Below are positions 26,848 through 35,589 of a stretch of DNA of 64,000 nucleotides, piece after piece (the stretch's first letter is position 1; each line of letters starts with the position of its first letter). The DNA lies in assembly GCA_039185015.1 (NCBI GenBank), contig JBCDAU010000004.1, positions 124,001 through 188,000 on the forward strand, written 5' to 3'. Position numbers and translations under genes: made by a program. Under the pieces are notes generated by a model that ran no database searches, was not told where the DNA came from, and saw only the letters and a list, made by a program, of their open reading frames with translations. Source of the DNA: JBCBSZ01 sp039185015. GTDB lineage: Bacteria; Actinomycetota; Acidimicrobiia; Acidimicrobiales; Poriferisodalaceae.

Positions 26848-26862
26848 ATCAGATCATCTGAT
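26848..26862. promoter_or_regulatory. Palindromic operator upstream of the phd-vapC-fitA run
   Basis: Perfect inverted repeat ATCAGAT-C-ATCTGAT, ending 3 nt from the antitoxin ATG (26844), in a locally AT-rich patch with TAAAT nearby. Position and symmetry fit an autorepressor site for the Phd-type antitoxin. Confidence 0.5.
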
Positions 26863-27054
26863 TTAGCGCTCCGAGCGCGTCACGCGAGGGCCTGGTACAT
26901 CCAGACCGCCGAGACCTCGATCCCCGACCCACGAGCCCGGCCCGGCGGGCCCACCTGCGCATCGCCACACCCCTCGGACCGGACCCCGGACGCGAAGCAG
27001 CGCCGCCCGGGGAGCCGGACGGCGCTGCCTCGATCGAGTGCAGTTGAGGTGTTC

Positions 27055-27074
27055 GGCCGGTCAGCGGACCGGCC
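27055..27074 (-). terminator. Hairpin downstream of whiB
   Basis: GGCCGGTC-AGCG-GACCGGCC, a perfect 8-bp stem with a 4-nt loop, begins 10 nt after the WhiB stop. There is no T-run, as is common for actinobacterial terminators, so termination efficiency is unknown. Confidence 0.5.
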
Positions 27075-27083
27075 GGGGCTCGC

Positions 27084-27647
27084 TCAGCTGGCGGCCTGCA
27101 TCTGCCGACGGCGACGACGGGTGTCCTCGAGGCTGACGGCCTCGTCGCGGAGGCGCATGCCCCGCACGCCGACCTGGCCGACCTCGACACCGCAGCCCGG
27201 GCAGTTCAGCTGGCCGGACGAGGTGGCGGAGAACCGCAGGTCGTCGGGGTGCAGCACCAGCCAGCGCTCGCCGTCGACGTTCTCCACGACGTGGGAGCCC
27301 TCGGCCACGTTGGCGGCCGGCACGGCGGCGAGCGGCCAGCCGAGACCGGCCGAGCAGCAGGCGCACGCCGGGGTCACGAGGTCGGGACGACGACGGGGGC
27401 GCAGCGGCGACGGCTCGGCGATGCGGCCGGCACGGCGCTCCTCGGGCGTCCAGCCGCCCCAGATCCCGTCGGCCACACCCTGGTTCACGGCCTCGCCACG
27501 GCACTCCTCGCGCACCGGGCAACGGCCACAGATGCGCTTGGCGCGTCCGATCATCTGACTGGAGAAGAATGTCTCCACAGGTTCGTCACGGCATGCCGCC
27601 TGGGACCTCCAATCAACAACGGTCTCAGCGACTGCGGTGGTGCTCAT
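27084..27647 (-). CDS. WhiB-family iron-sulfur transcriptional regulator
   Basis: A 187-residue WhiB-like protein. The four [4Fe-4S] ligand cysteines are Cys19 (AACRDEP) and Cys40, Cys43 and Cys49 (ICGRCPVREEC), followed by the GIWGGWTPEERR turn that contacts sigma factor. Unusually, about 95 residues follow the core, containing two more cysteine pairs (PACACCSAG and LNCPGCGVE) and an Arg-rich end (DTRRRRRQMQ). ATG at 27647 with a strong AGGAGG 6 nt upstream. WhiB proteins sense redox or NO and work with the primary sigma factor; its targets are unknown. Confidence 0.92.
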   Translation of the reverse strand: MSTTAVAETVVDWRSQAACRDEPVETFFSSQMIGRAKRICGRCPVREECRGEAVNQGVADGIWGGWTPEERRAGRIAEPSPLRPRRRPDLVTPACACCSAGLGWPLAAVPAANVAEGSHVVENVDGERWLVLHPDDLRFSATSSGQLNCPGCGVEVGQVGVRGMRLRDEAVSLEDTRRRRRQMQAAS

Positions 27648-27733
27648 CTCTCTGCCTCCTCGATCCACCGACGCATAGACGCGTGGCCCATGGGGGTTCT
27701 CGCGGTTTCGCGGAAGATTTCTCGGAAGAAATC

Positions 27734-29008
27734 TCAGGAGGCGGCAGGAACCTGCCGATGAGGCTGCTCCGGGAGACGGAACGAGGCCGTGAGGGTCGCC
27801 AGCGTCACGCCGATGACGAAGCCGATCGGGATGGCCCGACCGTCGCTCAGGTCGGAGAGCACCCCGACGATCGGCGGGCCGATCAGGCCACCGAGACCGG
27901 TGGCGAGGAACAGCAGCCCGAACGTCGTCCCGAGGCCGACGACGCCGAGCAGGTGCACGGTGACCTCGGGGGCGAGCGAGACGAAGCCGCCGTAGGAGAT
28001 GCCGAGCAGCACGGCGAAGAGCACCAGCAGTCCGTACCGGTCGCCGCCGAGCAGCCAGACGACGTAGGCGACCGGCTGCACCATCAGCGAGCCCTGCAGG
28101 AGCCGGACCGAGCTGAGCCGGGCGGCGAGCGCTCCGATCGCGAGGCGACCGAGCACGCTCGAGGCGCCGACGACGGCCACCAGCACCGCGGCCCGGCTGC
28201 TGCTGAACCCCTCGTCCTCGGCGAAGGGCACGACGAAGGCGAAGGCGGTGAAGATCGAGATGTTGGCGAGCACGGTGACCAGGACGAGGGTGCGGAAGGC
28301 CGCCTCCTCCCTCAGCTCCGTCGCCCGGACCGAGAACCCGGGTCCCGCGACCGGGGACGCGTCGGCGCTCTCGGGGGTCCGAGGGAACCGGACGGCAGCG
28401 ATGACACCGAGCAGCAGGATCCCGTCGATCACGGCGAGCCAGACGTAGGCCGTTCGCCAGCCGTCCGAGCTGATGATCCGTTCGGACAGCGGGACGAGGG
28501 TGAGGGTCCCGATGCCGTTGCCCGCCGAGACCACCCCGAGCGCCATCGCCCGTCGCCGGACGAACCAGCGGCCGGCCGTGGCGTAGAGCGGCGTGACGAA
28601 CAGCCCGCTGCCGAAGCCGACGCCGATCCCGTACGTGGCGTAGCCGAGCCACAGCGACTCGACCCTGCTGGTGGCGAGCAGGCCGAGGACGAGCAGGACG
28701 CCGCCGGCAGCCACGAGGCGGCGGGGTCCGACCCGATCACTGAGCGGGCCGGAGACGACCCCTGTGCCGAAGAACAGCAGCAGGGTGAAGGAGAAGACCA
28801 GCGCCGTCGATCCTCGACCGGCGTCGAACTCCTCGGCCATCGAGTCGAAGAAGGTGCCGAAGGTGTAGGCGGTGCCGAAGGTGAGGCCGCCCGAGACGGC
28901 GATGGCGACCGCCACCACCCAGGCACGGGCGGTGTCACGCTCGTCGACGACCGCTGCTCCGGCGCTCGGCGCCACCTCGTCGACCACGAGCCCAGTCAAG
29001 CCGATCAC
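27734..29008 (-). CDS. MFS transporter
   Basis: A major facilitator superfamily permease of about 424 residues with twelve hydrophobic segments. The loop 2-3 motif is GPLSDRVGPRRLV and its repeat in the second half is GRLAIGALAARLSSVR. Composition resembles the oxalate/formate or monocarboxylate branch (GGLTFGTAYTFGTFF in helix 1). The GTG at 29008 is the start used here, but the GTG at 28987 is equally possible; neither has a clear ribosome site. It is divergent from the EamA gene at 29056. The substrate is unknown. Confidence 0.85.
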   Translation of the reverse strand: MIGLTGLVVDEVAPSAGAAVVDERDTARAWVVAVAIAVSGGLTFGTAYTFGTFFDSMAEEFDAGRGSTALVFSFTLLLFFGTGVVSGPLSDRVGPRRLVAAGGVLLVLGLLATSRVESLWLGYATYGIGVGFGSGLFVTPLYATAGRWFVRRRAMALGVVSAGNGIGTLTLVPLSERIISSDGWRTAYVWLAVIDGILLLGVIAAVRFPRTPESADASPVAGPGFSVRATELREEAAFRTLVLVTVLANISIFTAFAFVVPFAEDEGFSSSRAAVLVAVVGASSVLGRLAIGALAARLSSVRLLQGSLMVQPVAYVVWLLGGDRYGLLVLFAVLLGISYGGFVSLAPEVTVHLLGVVGLGTTFGLLFLATGLGGLIGPPIVGVLSDLSDGRAIPIGFVIGVTLATLTASFRLPEQPHRQVPAAS

Positions 29009-29055
29009 CGGGTCCGCGACCTGATCGCGGACGGGGTGGGAGGCTGGCCGACCCC

Positions 29056-29871
29056 ATGACCGCTCTCCTGGCGCTGGCGTCCGCAGCCTCGTTCGGCACC
29101 GGCGACTTCCTCGGTGGCCTCGCCTCCCGCGAGGCCGACGCCCGACGGGTGACACTGGTCGCCAAGGCCGTGTCGCTGTCGCTGATGCCGGTCGCCGCGC
29201 TGATCGTGTCCGGCCTGCCCACCAGCTCCGGGCTGCTCGCCGGGCTCGCCGCCGGGGTGTTCTCGCCGTTCGGCCTGGCGTCGTTCTACGCAGCGATGGC
29301 TCGTGGACCGGTGAGCGTCGTGTCGCCGCTGACGGCGCTGTTCGTCGCCGGGGTGCCCGTCACGGTGGCGGTGATCGGGGGCGAGCGCCCTTCGGTCCTG
29401 ATCTGGCTCGGCGCTGCGGTGGCCGTCCCAGCCGTCGTGGCCATGTCGATCGCCGGTCCGATCGACGCCCGCCCCTCCCGGATCACGGTCGGACTGGCGC
29501 TCGTGGCCGGGCTCAGCTTCGGCGCCACCTTCGCGCTCTTCGGCACGGTGCCCGACGACGCCGGCCTCTGGCCGGTGGCCGTCTCGAACGTCACCGCCGT
29601 GTTGGTCCTGCTCGTGCTGGTGCGGGGCGTGCCGGTCTCCCGAACGCCGCCCACGGCGATCGCGGCCGGCGTCTTCGATGCGCTGGGGAACGCGACCTTC
29701 GTCCTCGCCGCGCAGATGGGGTCGCTCGTGCTCGTCGCCGTGCTCGGCTCGCTCTACCCCGTGGCCAGCGTGGTGCTCGCCCGGCTGGTGCTGCACGAGC
29801 GGCCACGACCGATCCAGCTCGCCGGTATGGCGCTGGCGCTGGTCGCCGTCATCCTGCTCGGCCTGGGGTGA
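29056..29871 (+). CDS. EamA/DMT-family transporter
   Basis: A 271-residue drug/metabolite transporter with ten hydrophobic segments in two EamA repeats. The first ends near AVVAMSIAGPI and the second near LAGMALALVAVILLGLG. The repeat hallmark, a helix after short basic loops (ARGPVSVVSPLTALF, then GSLYPVASVVLARLVLHE), is visible. Members export amino acids, nucleotides or drugs. It starts 47 nt from the divergent MFS gene and ends 20 nt before the esterase gene. Confidence 0.85.
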   Translation: MTALLALASAASFGTGDFLGGLASREADARRVTLVAKAVSLSLMPVAALIVSGLPTSSGLLAGLAAGVFSPFGLASFYAAMARGPVSVVSPLTALFVAGVPVTVAVIGGERPSVLIWLGAAVAVPAVVAMSIAGPIDARPSRITVGLALVAGLSFGATFALFGTVPDDAGLWPVAVSNVTAVLVLLVLVRGVPVSRTPPTAIAAGVFDALGNATFVLAAQMGSLVLVAVLGSLYPVASVVLARLVLHERPRPIQLAGMALALVAVILLGLG

Positions 29872-29891
29872 CGGCGCGCGAGGATCGGGGC

Positions 29892-30521
29892 ATGGCCCTC
29901 ACCACCTATCGGATCGATCGCGACGGCGCCGAGCGGCTGCTGTTCCTCCTGCACGGCTGGAGCGCCGAGCAGCACCACCTGGCGGCGTACGTCCCCCTCG
30001 TCGATCCCGACGAGCGCTTCACCGCCATCTGCCCGAGGGCGATCCACGACCTGCCCGAGGGTGACGGCGCGTCCTGGTACGAGCGTGGCGCGAATGGACC
30101 CGATGCCGCATCGTTCGGCCAGGCGGTCGAGGTCGTGTCGGAGCTGATCGCCTCGGAGTCCGCGGCGGCGGGCATCCCGCTCGATCGCTGCGTGCTCGGC
30201 GGGTTCTCCCAGGGCGGCTTCCTGAGCCTGGCGGTGGCCGGGCGCGTCGGGGCGCCGAAGCTCGCCGGCGTCTGGGTGATGTGCTGCGGGTTGCCCGAGC
30301 TCGACGGGCTGGAGCTGGACCTCCCTGCCGGCGCGGGAACGCCCGCCCTGGTCCAGGTGGGCGAGCAGGACACGATCATCCCGCCGGCCGCCGGGCGCGC
30401 CGCGGCGACGGCGTTGCGGGAGGGCGGTTGGTCGGTGACCGAAGCCGGCTACGACATGGCTCACTCCCAGCGCATCGAGATGCTCGTCGATGCCCGGGAG
30501 TGGCTCGCCGGCCTGCGCTGA
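29892..30521 (+). CDS. Phospholipase/carboxylesterase family hydrolase
   Basis: A 209-residue alpha/beta hydrolase of the small carboxylesterase group (YpfH/Est-like). LLFLLHGWSAEQHH forms the oxyanion region, GGFSQGGFLSLA carries the nucleophile Ser, the catalytic Asp is likely in GEQDTIIPP, and the His is in YDMAHSQRIE. The ATG at 29892 follows GAGGATCGGGG. The substrate is a short acyl ester or phospholipid. Its stop is followed directly, in the same frame, by a headless SDR fragment. Confidence 0.85.
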   Translation: MALTTYRIDRDGAERLLFLLHGWSAEQHHLAAYVPLVDPDERFTAICPRAIHDLPEGDGASWYERGANGPDAASFGQAVEVVSELIASESAAAGIPLDRCVLGGFSQGGFLSLAVAGRVGAPKLAGVWVMCCGLPELDGLELDLPAGAGTPALVQVGEQDTIIPPAAGRAAATALREGGWSVTEAGYDMAHSQRIEMLVDAREWLAGLR

Positions 30522-31067
30522 CTCAGCCGGCGTCGACCCGACGCCGACGACGCCGCGGCGGAGCGGTTCGGCGCCGTCGACGTGCTCGTCGCGAACGCCG
30601 GAGAGACGGGCCGCTCTCCGGTCGGGCGCACCGAGGCGGGCACCTACGACCGGATCTTCGACGCGAACGTCCGGAGCGTCTGGGCCCTGCTGGAGGTCGC
30701 GGCCGACCGCCTCGCCGATGGCGGCCGCATCGTGTTGCTGTCGAGCGTGAGGACGGTGATGAACACACCGGAGACCGCGCGCTACGCCGGGTCCAAGGCG
30801 GCCATCGAGGCCATGACCCCGATCCTCGCCAAGGAGCTCGGCCATCGGGGCATCACCGTCAACGCCGTCGCTCCCGGCGCGACCGACACGGCGCTGCTGC
30901 GGTCGGTGAACGACCAGGACGCGATCGATGCGATGGCCGCGGTGACCCCGTTCGGCCGGGTCGGGCGACCGGAGGACATCGCCGGAGCCGTGACGTTCCT
31001 CACCTCACCCGATGCGGCGTGGATCACCGGACCGGTGATCCACGCCTCGGGGGGACGGGGGTTGTGA
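30522..31067 (+). pseudogene. N-terminally truncated SDR oxidoreductase
   Basis: Immediately after the esterase stop, the frame reads PDADDAAAERFGAVDVLVAN and continues as a good SDR: the NAG motif (VLVANAGE), the active-site serine in IVLLSSVRT, YAGSKAAIEAM (Tyr-Lys) and a normal end, WITGPVIHASGGRGL. The first 60-70 residues with the TGxxxGxG cofactor-binding glycines are absent. A GTG at 30582 could start a 161-residue protein, but it could not bind NAD(P) normally. It looks like a deletion that removed the 5' part of the gene and joined the rest to the esterase. Confidence 0.75.
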
Positions 31068-31079
31068 GCGAGCGTCGCC

Positions 31080-32294
31080 TCAGCTGAGGCGCTCGACCAC
31101 CATGGCCATGCCCTGGCCACCGCCGACGCACATCGACTCGAGGCCGATCGACTTGTCGGCGTCCTGGAGGCCGTTGATGAGGGTGGTCATGATGCGAGCG
31201 CCGGTCATGCCGAAGGGATGACCGAGGGCGATGGCGCCGCCGTTGACGTTGAGCTGGCTGTCGATGTCGATGCCGAGCTCGTCGGCGCTGGGCAGCACCT
31301 GCGCAGCGAAGGCCTCGTTGATCTCGACGAGGTCGATGTCGCTGATCGACATGCCGGCCCGGGCGAGGGCCTTCTTGCAGGCCTCGATCGGGCCGAGACC
31401 CATGATCTCGGGGTTGAGGCCGGTGACGGCCGAGGAGATGACCCGTGCGAGCGGCGTGATGCCGAGCTCGGCGGCGCGGGTGTCGCTCATGACGACCACG
31501 GCCGCCGCGCCGTCGTTGAGCGGGCACGCGTTGCCGGCGGTGACGGTGCCGTCGGGCTTGAAGACGGGCTTGAGGCCGGAGAGCGCCTCGAGCGTGGTCT
31601 GCGGCCGGGGACCGTCATCCTTCGCCACGACGGTGCCGTCGGGAAGGGTCACGGGGGTGATGTCCTGCTCGAAGAACCCCCGCTCGAGGGCGGCGCCGGC
31701 CTGCTGCTGGCAGCGGAAGGCGTACTCGTCCATGCGCTCACGGGAGACGTCCTTGTGCTGGGCGACGTTCTCGGCCGTCTGCCCCATGGCGATGTAGATG
31801 TCGGGGAGGCCCTCGGCCTCGGCCCACCCGGGAGCACCCTCGGCGAGCCCTGCGGCGCTCCGCGCCTTGGCGTCGCCGAACAGCGGGTTCTCGGTGTCGG
31901 GGAGCGAGTCGGAGTTGCCCTTGGTGAACCGGCTCACGGTCTCGACGCCGGCGGCGATGTAGGCGTCGCCCTCACCGGCCTTGATCGCGTGGGCGGCCAT
32001 CCGGATGGTCTGCAGCGACGACGAGCAGTACCGGTTGACGGTCGTGCCCGGGACGTCGGGGAGGCCGGCGAGGACCGAGACGACGCGGCCCATGTTGAAG
32101 CCCTGCTCGCCGCCGGGGAGCCCGCAACCGAGCATCAGGTCCTCGATCTCCTCGCGAGGCAGCTCCGGCACCTTGTCGAGGGCGGCGGTGACCATCTGGC
32201 TGGCCAGGTCGTCGGGCCGCATGTCGACGAGCGAGCCCTTGAAGGCTCGCCCGATCGGGCTGCGGGCGGTGGCGACGATCACGGCTTCGGGCAT
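31080..32294 (-). CDS. Acetyl-CoA C-acyltransferase (thiolase)
   Basis: A 404-residue thiolase, cleaving 3-ketoacyl-CoA in beta-oxidation or condensing acetyl-CoA. The acylated Cys90 is in TVNRYCSSSLQT, NEAFAAQVL is present, the His is in GGAIALGHPFGMTGAR, and the second Cys is in SMCVGGGQGMA. ATG at 32294 with GGAGGGAGC upstream. It stands divergent from cbs; its own transcript is probably monocistronic. Length fits degradative FadA-type thiolases. Confidence 0.92.
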   Translation of the reverse strand: MPEAVIVATARSPIGRAFKGSLVDMRPDDLASQMVTAALDKVPELPREEIEDLMLGCGLPGGEQGFNMGRVVSVLAGLPDVPGTTVNRYCSSSLQTIRMAAHAIKAGEGDAYIAAGVETVSRFTKGNSDSLPDTENPLFGDAKARSAAGLAEGAPGWAEAEGLPDIYIAMGQTAENVAQHKDVSRERMDEYAFRCQQQAGAALERGFFEQDITPVTLPDGTVVAKDDGPRPQTTLEALSGLKPVFKPDGTVTAGNACPLNDGAAAVVVMSDTRAAELGITPLARVISSAVTGLNPEIMGLGPIEACKKALARAGMSISDIDLVEINEAFAAQVLPSADELGIDIDSQLNVNGGAIALGHPFGMTGARIMTTLINGLQDADKSIGLESMCVGGGQGMAMVVERLS

Positions 32295-32399
32295 GACGGG
32301 CTCCCTCCGGAGGAAGTCGAACCCCGCCAGCTTGTCGGTTGCGCCCATCCGGCACCAGCCGAGTGCGTCCCTGGTGCGGGTGCAGGGCGCCACCTTGCC

Positions 32400-32405
32400 T
32401 ACCCT
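32400..32405 (+). promoter_or_regulatory. Putative leaderless promoter -10 of cbs
   Basis: TACCCT, then 6 nt, then the GTG start at 32412; no ribosome site is present between. Confidence 0.45.
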
Positions 32406-32411
32406 GGCGGC

Positions 32412-33788
32412 GTGGACATCCATGATTCCGTCCTCGATCTCATCGGCAACACCCCGATGGTTCGACTCCGCCAGATCACCGAGGGCATCGAGTGCCCGCT
32501 GGTGGCCAAGGTCGAAGCGACCAACCCGGGTGGGAGCGTCAAGGACCGGCCTGCCGTGACGATGATCGACGCCGCCGAGCGCGAGGGGCTGCTCAAGCCG
32601 GGCGGCACCATCGTCGAGCCGACGTCGGGCAACACCGGTGTCGGTCTGGCGATCGTGGCGGCCCAACGGGGCTACCACTGCATCTTCGTGATGACCGACA
32701 AGGTCTCGAGCGAGAAGGTCGAGCTGCTCCGGGCCTACGGCGCCGAGGTGGTCGTGTGCCCCGTGGCGGTGCCACCGGACGATCCACAGTCCTACTACTC
32801 GACCGCCGAGCGGCTGGTGCGGGAGACCCCCGGGGCCTTCCGCCCGAACCAGTACGACAACCAGAACAACCCGGCGGCCCACTACGCATCGACCGGGCCC
32901 GAGATCTGGGCGCAGACCGAGGGCAAGATCACCCACTTCGTCGCCGGAGCGGGCACGGGCGGCACGCTCAGCGGCGTCGCCCGGTACCTGAAGGAGCAGA
33001 ACCCCGACGTCCAGATCGTGGCCGCCGACCCGGAGGGCAGCGTCTACTCCGGCGGCTCGGGTCGGCCCTACCTCGTCGAGGGCGTCGGCGAGGACTTCTG
33101 GCCGACCACCTACGACCCCTCGCTGGTCGATCGCACGATCGCGGTGAGCGACTACGACTCGTTCATGACCGCCCGGCGCGTGACCCGCGAGGAGGGCCTC
33201 TTCATCGGCGGCTCCTGCGGCACGGCCGTGCACGCGGCGATGCAGGTGGCGAGCGAGCAGGGCCCCGACGATCTCGTCGTCGTGCTGCTCCCCGACACCG
33301 GCCGGGGGTACCTGTCGAAGGTCTACTCCGACGAGTGGATGACCAACTTCGGGTTCCTCCACCACGGCGGTACCACCGTCGCCGACCTGATCGAGGCCAA
33401 GGGCACCGAGGCGCTCCCGCTCGTCTACGTCTCACCCGAGACGTCCGGTCGCGTGGCCATCACGACGATGCGCAAGTACGGCGTCTCGCAGCTGCCCGTG
33501 GCAAAGGGCGAGATGCCGATCGCCGCCGCCGAGGTGATGGGCTCGGTCACCGAGCTCCGCCTCATCGAGCGGGCCTTCGACGACAGCGGCGTCCTCGACC
33601 TCCCGGTCGAGGAGCTGATGGGCCCGCCGTTGCCGACCATCGGCGTCGGCGAGCACGTCCAGCACGCGGTCGACATCCTCGAGCAGGCCCCGGCCGTCCT
33701 CGTCATCGATGGCGGCCGTCCCCGCACGGTCGTGTCCCGCACCGACGTGCTCTCCTTCCTCTCCCCCAGCGGCGGCGACGATGACTGA
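32412..33788 (+). CDS. cbs: Cystathionine beta-synthase
   Basis: A 458-residue PLP enzyme joining homocysteine and serine to cystathionine (reverse transsulfuration). The PLP Lys44 is in NPGGSVKDRPA, the substrate loop is PTSGNTGVGLA, and the PLP phosphate loop is GAGTGGTLSGVA. The C-terminal half (about 330-458) holds a CBS-pair (Bateman) module. The order cbs-metB and the lengths match the mycobacterial genes. Its stop lies 8 nt inside the metB start (ATGACTGA, 33781-33788), so the two are translationally coupled. Confidence 0.92.
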   Translation: MDIHDSVLDLIGNTPMVRLRQITEGIECPLVAKVEATNPGGSVKDRPAVTMIDAAEREGLLKPGGTIVEPTSGNTGVGLAIVAAQRGYHCIFVMTDKVSSEKVELLRAYGAEVVVCPVAVPPDDPQSYYSTAERLVRETPGAFRPNQYDNQNNPAAHYASTGPEIWAQTEGKITHFVAGAGTGGTLSGVARYLKEQNPDVQIVAADPEGSVYSGGSGRPYLVEGVGEDFWPTTYDPSLVDRTIAVSDYDSFMTARRVTREEGLFIGGSCGTAVHAAMQVASEQGPDDLVVVLLPDTGRGYLSKVYSDEWMTNFGFLHHGGTTVADLIEAKGTEALPLVYVSPETSGRVAITTMRKYGVSQLPVAKGEMPIAAAEVMGSVTELRLIERAFDDSGVLDLPVEELMGPPLPTIGVGEHVQHAVDILEQAPAVLVIDGGRPRTVVSRTDVLSFLSPSGGDDD

Positions 33789-34950
33789 CGACAAGTTCCG
33801 CGAGCCCGGCGAGTTCGGATTCGCGACCCGTGCGATCCGAGCGGGCCAGCCCCACGATCCGACGACCGGTGCCGTCGTCACGCCCATCAGCCTCGCCACC
33901 ACCTACGCCCAGCTGCAGGTGGGTGAGCATCGCGGCTTCGAGTACTCCCGGTCTGGCAACCCGACCCGGGCGGCCCTCGAGGCCTGCGTCGCCTCGTTGG
34001 AGGAGGCCGACCACGGCATGGCCTTCGCCAGCGGGCTGGCCGCCGAGGACGCGATCCTGCGCACGCTCACCGCAGGCGACCACCTCATCCTCGGCAACGA
34101 TGCGTACGGCGGCACGTACCGCCTGATCTCCCAGGTGATCGCCCCGATGGGCATCGAGTGGTCGGCCGTCGACCTGACCGACCTCGATGCGCTGCGGGAT
34201 GCCTGCCGGCCCGAGACGAAGCTGATCTGGCTCGAGACGCCGACCAACCCCCTGCTCACGGTGGTCGACATCGAGGCCGTGTCCACCATCGCCAAGGAGT
34301 TCGGCGCCCGCACGGTCGTCGACAACACGTTCGCCACGCCGGCGCTGCAGCGTCCGCTGACCGTCGGCGCCGACGTCGTCGTGCACTCGGCCACCAAGTA
34401 CCTCGGCGGGCACTCCGACGTCGTCGGCGGGTTCGTGGCTACGAACGACCACGCGCTCGCCGAGCGGGTCGGCTACCTCCAGAACGCGGTCGGCGCCGTG
34501 CCGGCACCGTTCGACTGCTACCTCGTGCTCCGAGGACTGAAGACGCTCGAGATCCGGATGGAGCGCCACTGCTCGAACGCCCGGGCGATCGTGGCGCTGC
34601 TCGAGAGCCACGAGGCCGTGACATCGACCCTCTACCCGGGGCTGCCCGACCACCCCGGCTTCGACGCGGCCAACCGGCAGATGCGCGACTTCGGCGGCAT
34701 GGTCTCGTTCCGGCTCGCCGGCGGACGCGACGCAGCGCTCCGGGTCGCGGCGCAGACCGAGGTGTTCACGCTGGCGGAGTCGCTGGGCGCCGTGGAGTCG
34801 TTGATCGAGCATCCGGGAGTGATGACGCACGCGAGCGCCGCCGGTTCTCCGCTCGAGGTCCCGGACGACCTGGTGCGCCTGAGCGTCGGCATCGAGTCGG
34901 TCGACGACCTCGTCGGCGACCTCCGACAGGCCCTCGACCAGGCGGGTTGA
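33781..34950 (+). CDS. metB: Cystathionine gamma-synthase/gamma-lyase
   Basis: A 389-residue Cys/Met-metabolism PLP enzyme. The phosphate-binding loop YSRSGNPTR and SGLAAEDA, the cofactor Asp in LIWLETPTNPLL, PLP Lys206 in VHSATKYLGGHSD, and the C-terminal SLGAVESLIEHP are all visible. Either cystathionine synthesis or its cleavage to cysteine is possible. Next to cbs the gamma-lyase direction (cysteine from homocysteine) is likely, though sequence alone does not separate the two. Overlaps cbs by 8 nt. Confidence 0.9.
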   Translation: MTDDKFREPGEFGFATRAIRAGQPHDPTTGAVVTPISLATTYAQLQVGEHRGFEYSRSGNPTRAALEACVASLEEADHGMAFASGLAAEDAILRTLTAGDHLILGNDAYGGTYRLISQVIAPMGIEWSAVDLTDLDALRDACRPETKLIWLETPTNPLLTVVDIEAVSTIAKEFGARTVVDNTFATPALQRPLTVGADVVVHSATKYLGGHSDVVGGFVATNDHALAERVGYLQNAVGAVPAPFDCYLVLRGLKTLEIRMERHCSNARAIVALLESHEAVTSTLYPGLPDHPGFDAANRQMRDFGGMVSFRLAGGRDAALRVAAQTEVFTLAESLGAVESLIEHPGVMTHASAAGSPLEVPDDLVRLSVGIESVDDLVGDLRQALDQAG

Positions 34951-34954
34951 CCGC

Positions 34955-35533
34955 CTAGACGGAGCGGCCGGCGAGCCGGTCGACGAGGCCCGAGATCGAG
35001 CCCTCCGGCTCCTCCATGAAGCGGACCCGTGCCCGCCACCACCGACCGATCGGGGTGACGGCGAGGATGGTGCCCCGCACCGAGAGCTCCTCGGTCGGAG
35101 CCCAGCGCACCGCGAGCTCGATCTCGCGCCCGACGGGCAGGCGGTCGTCGAGGAGCAGCCGGATGCCCGCGTTGGACAGGTCCTCGCTGCGACCCCAGCG
35201 CCAGTACTGGTCGTCGAGACGACGCCATCGGACCGGCTGGTGGAAGGGCACCCGGGGGTGCACCCGGCGCTCCCGGGCGACCGCGAGCTGGACGACGAGG
35301 CGCCGGCCGGAACGGACGACGCGCCCCTCGCGCTCGCGGCCGATGCCCTCACCGTGGAGCTGGACGGTCGAGCCGGGCGGGAAGTCGCCACGCAGGAACT
35401 CGGTGAGATCGATCTCGACGAACGCGCTCCCCCAGCGGCGGATCTCGCCGGTGTGAGCCGCGCCGCGCTCGTCGACGATGTCGACGGCGTTGCGGTCAGT
35501 CAGACCCGGCAGCCCGGCGGGGGCGTCGCTCAC
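34955..35533 (-). CDS. PilZ-domain protein
   Basis: A 192-residue protein. The C-terminal half (about 90-185) looks like a PilZ domain: RERRVHPRVPFHQPVRWR supplies the RxxxR arginines, and the later SNAGIRLLLDD stands for the D/NxSxxG motif. PilZ domains bind cyclic-di-GMP, so the protein may be an effector of that messenger. The N-terminal half is a second, PilZN-like beta barrel (TGEIRRWGSAFVEIDL). GTG at 35533 is supported by TACCCT 7 nt upstream. Convergent with metB (4 nt). Confidence 0.75.
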   Translation of the reverse strand: MSDAPAGLPGLTDRNAVDIVDERGAAHTGEIRRWGSAFVEIDLTEFLRGDFPPGSTVQLHGEGIGREREGRVVRSGRRLVVQLAVARERRVHPRVPFHQPVRWRRLDDQYWRWGRSEDLSNAGIRLLLDDRLPVGREIELAVRWAPTEELSVRGTILAVTPIGRWWRARVRFMEEPEGSISGLVDRLAGRSV

Positions 35534-35540
35534 ACCTCGC

Positions 35541-35546
35541 AGGGTA
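35541..35546 (-). promoter_or_regulatory. Putative leaderless promoter -10 of the PilZ gene
   Basis: On the minus strand TACCCT lies 7 nt before the GTG at 35533; the short spacing leaves no room for a leader. Confidence 0.4.
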
Positions 35547-35589
35547 CGCCAGCTCTCACCTCGCGTCGCTTCACCACCACACAATGCGG

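Noticed and set aside
30519..30521. TGA between the esterase and the SDR fragment as readthrough/selenocysteine
   Set aside because: The esterase is complete at this stop and the SDR part begins mid-domain; deletion explains it better.
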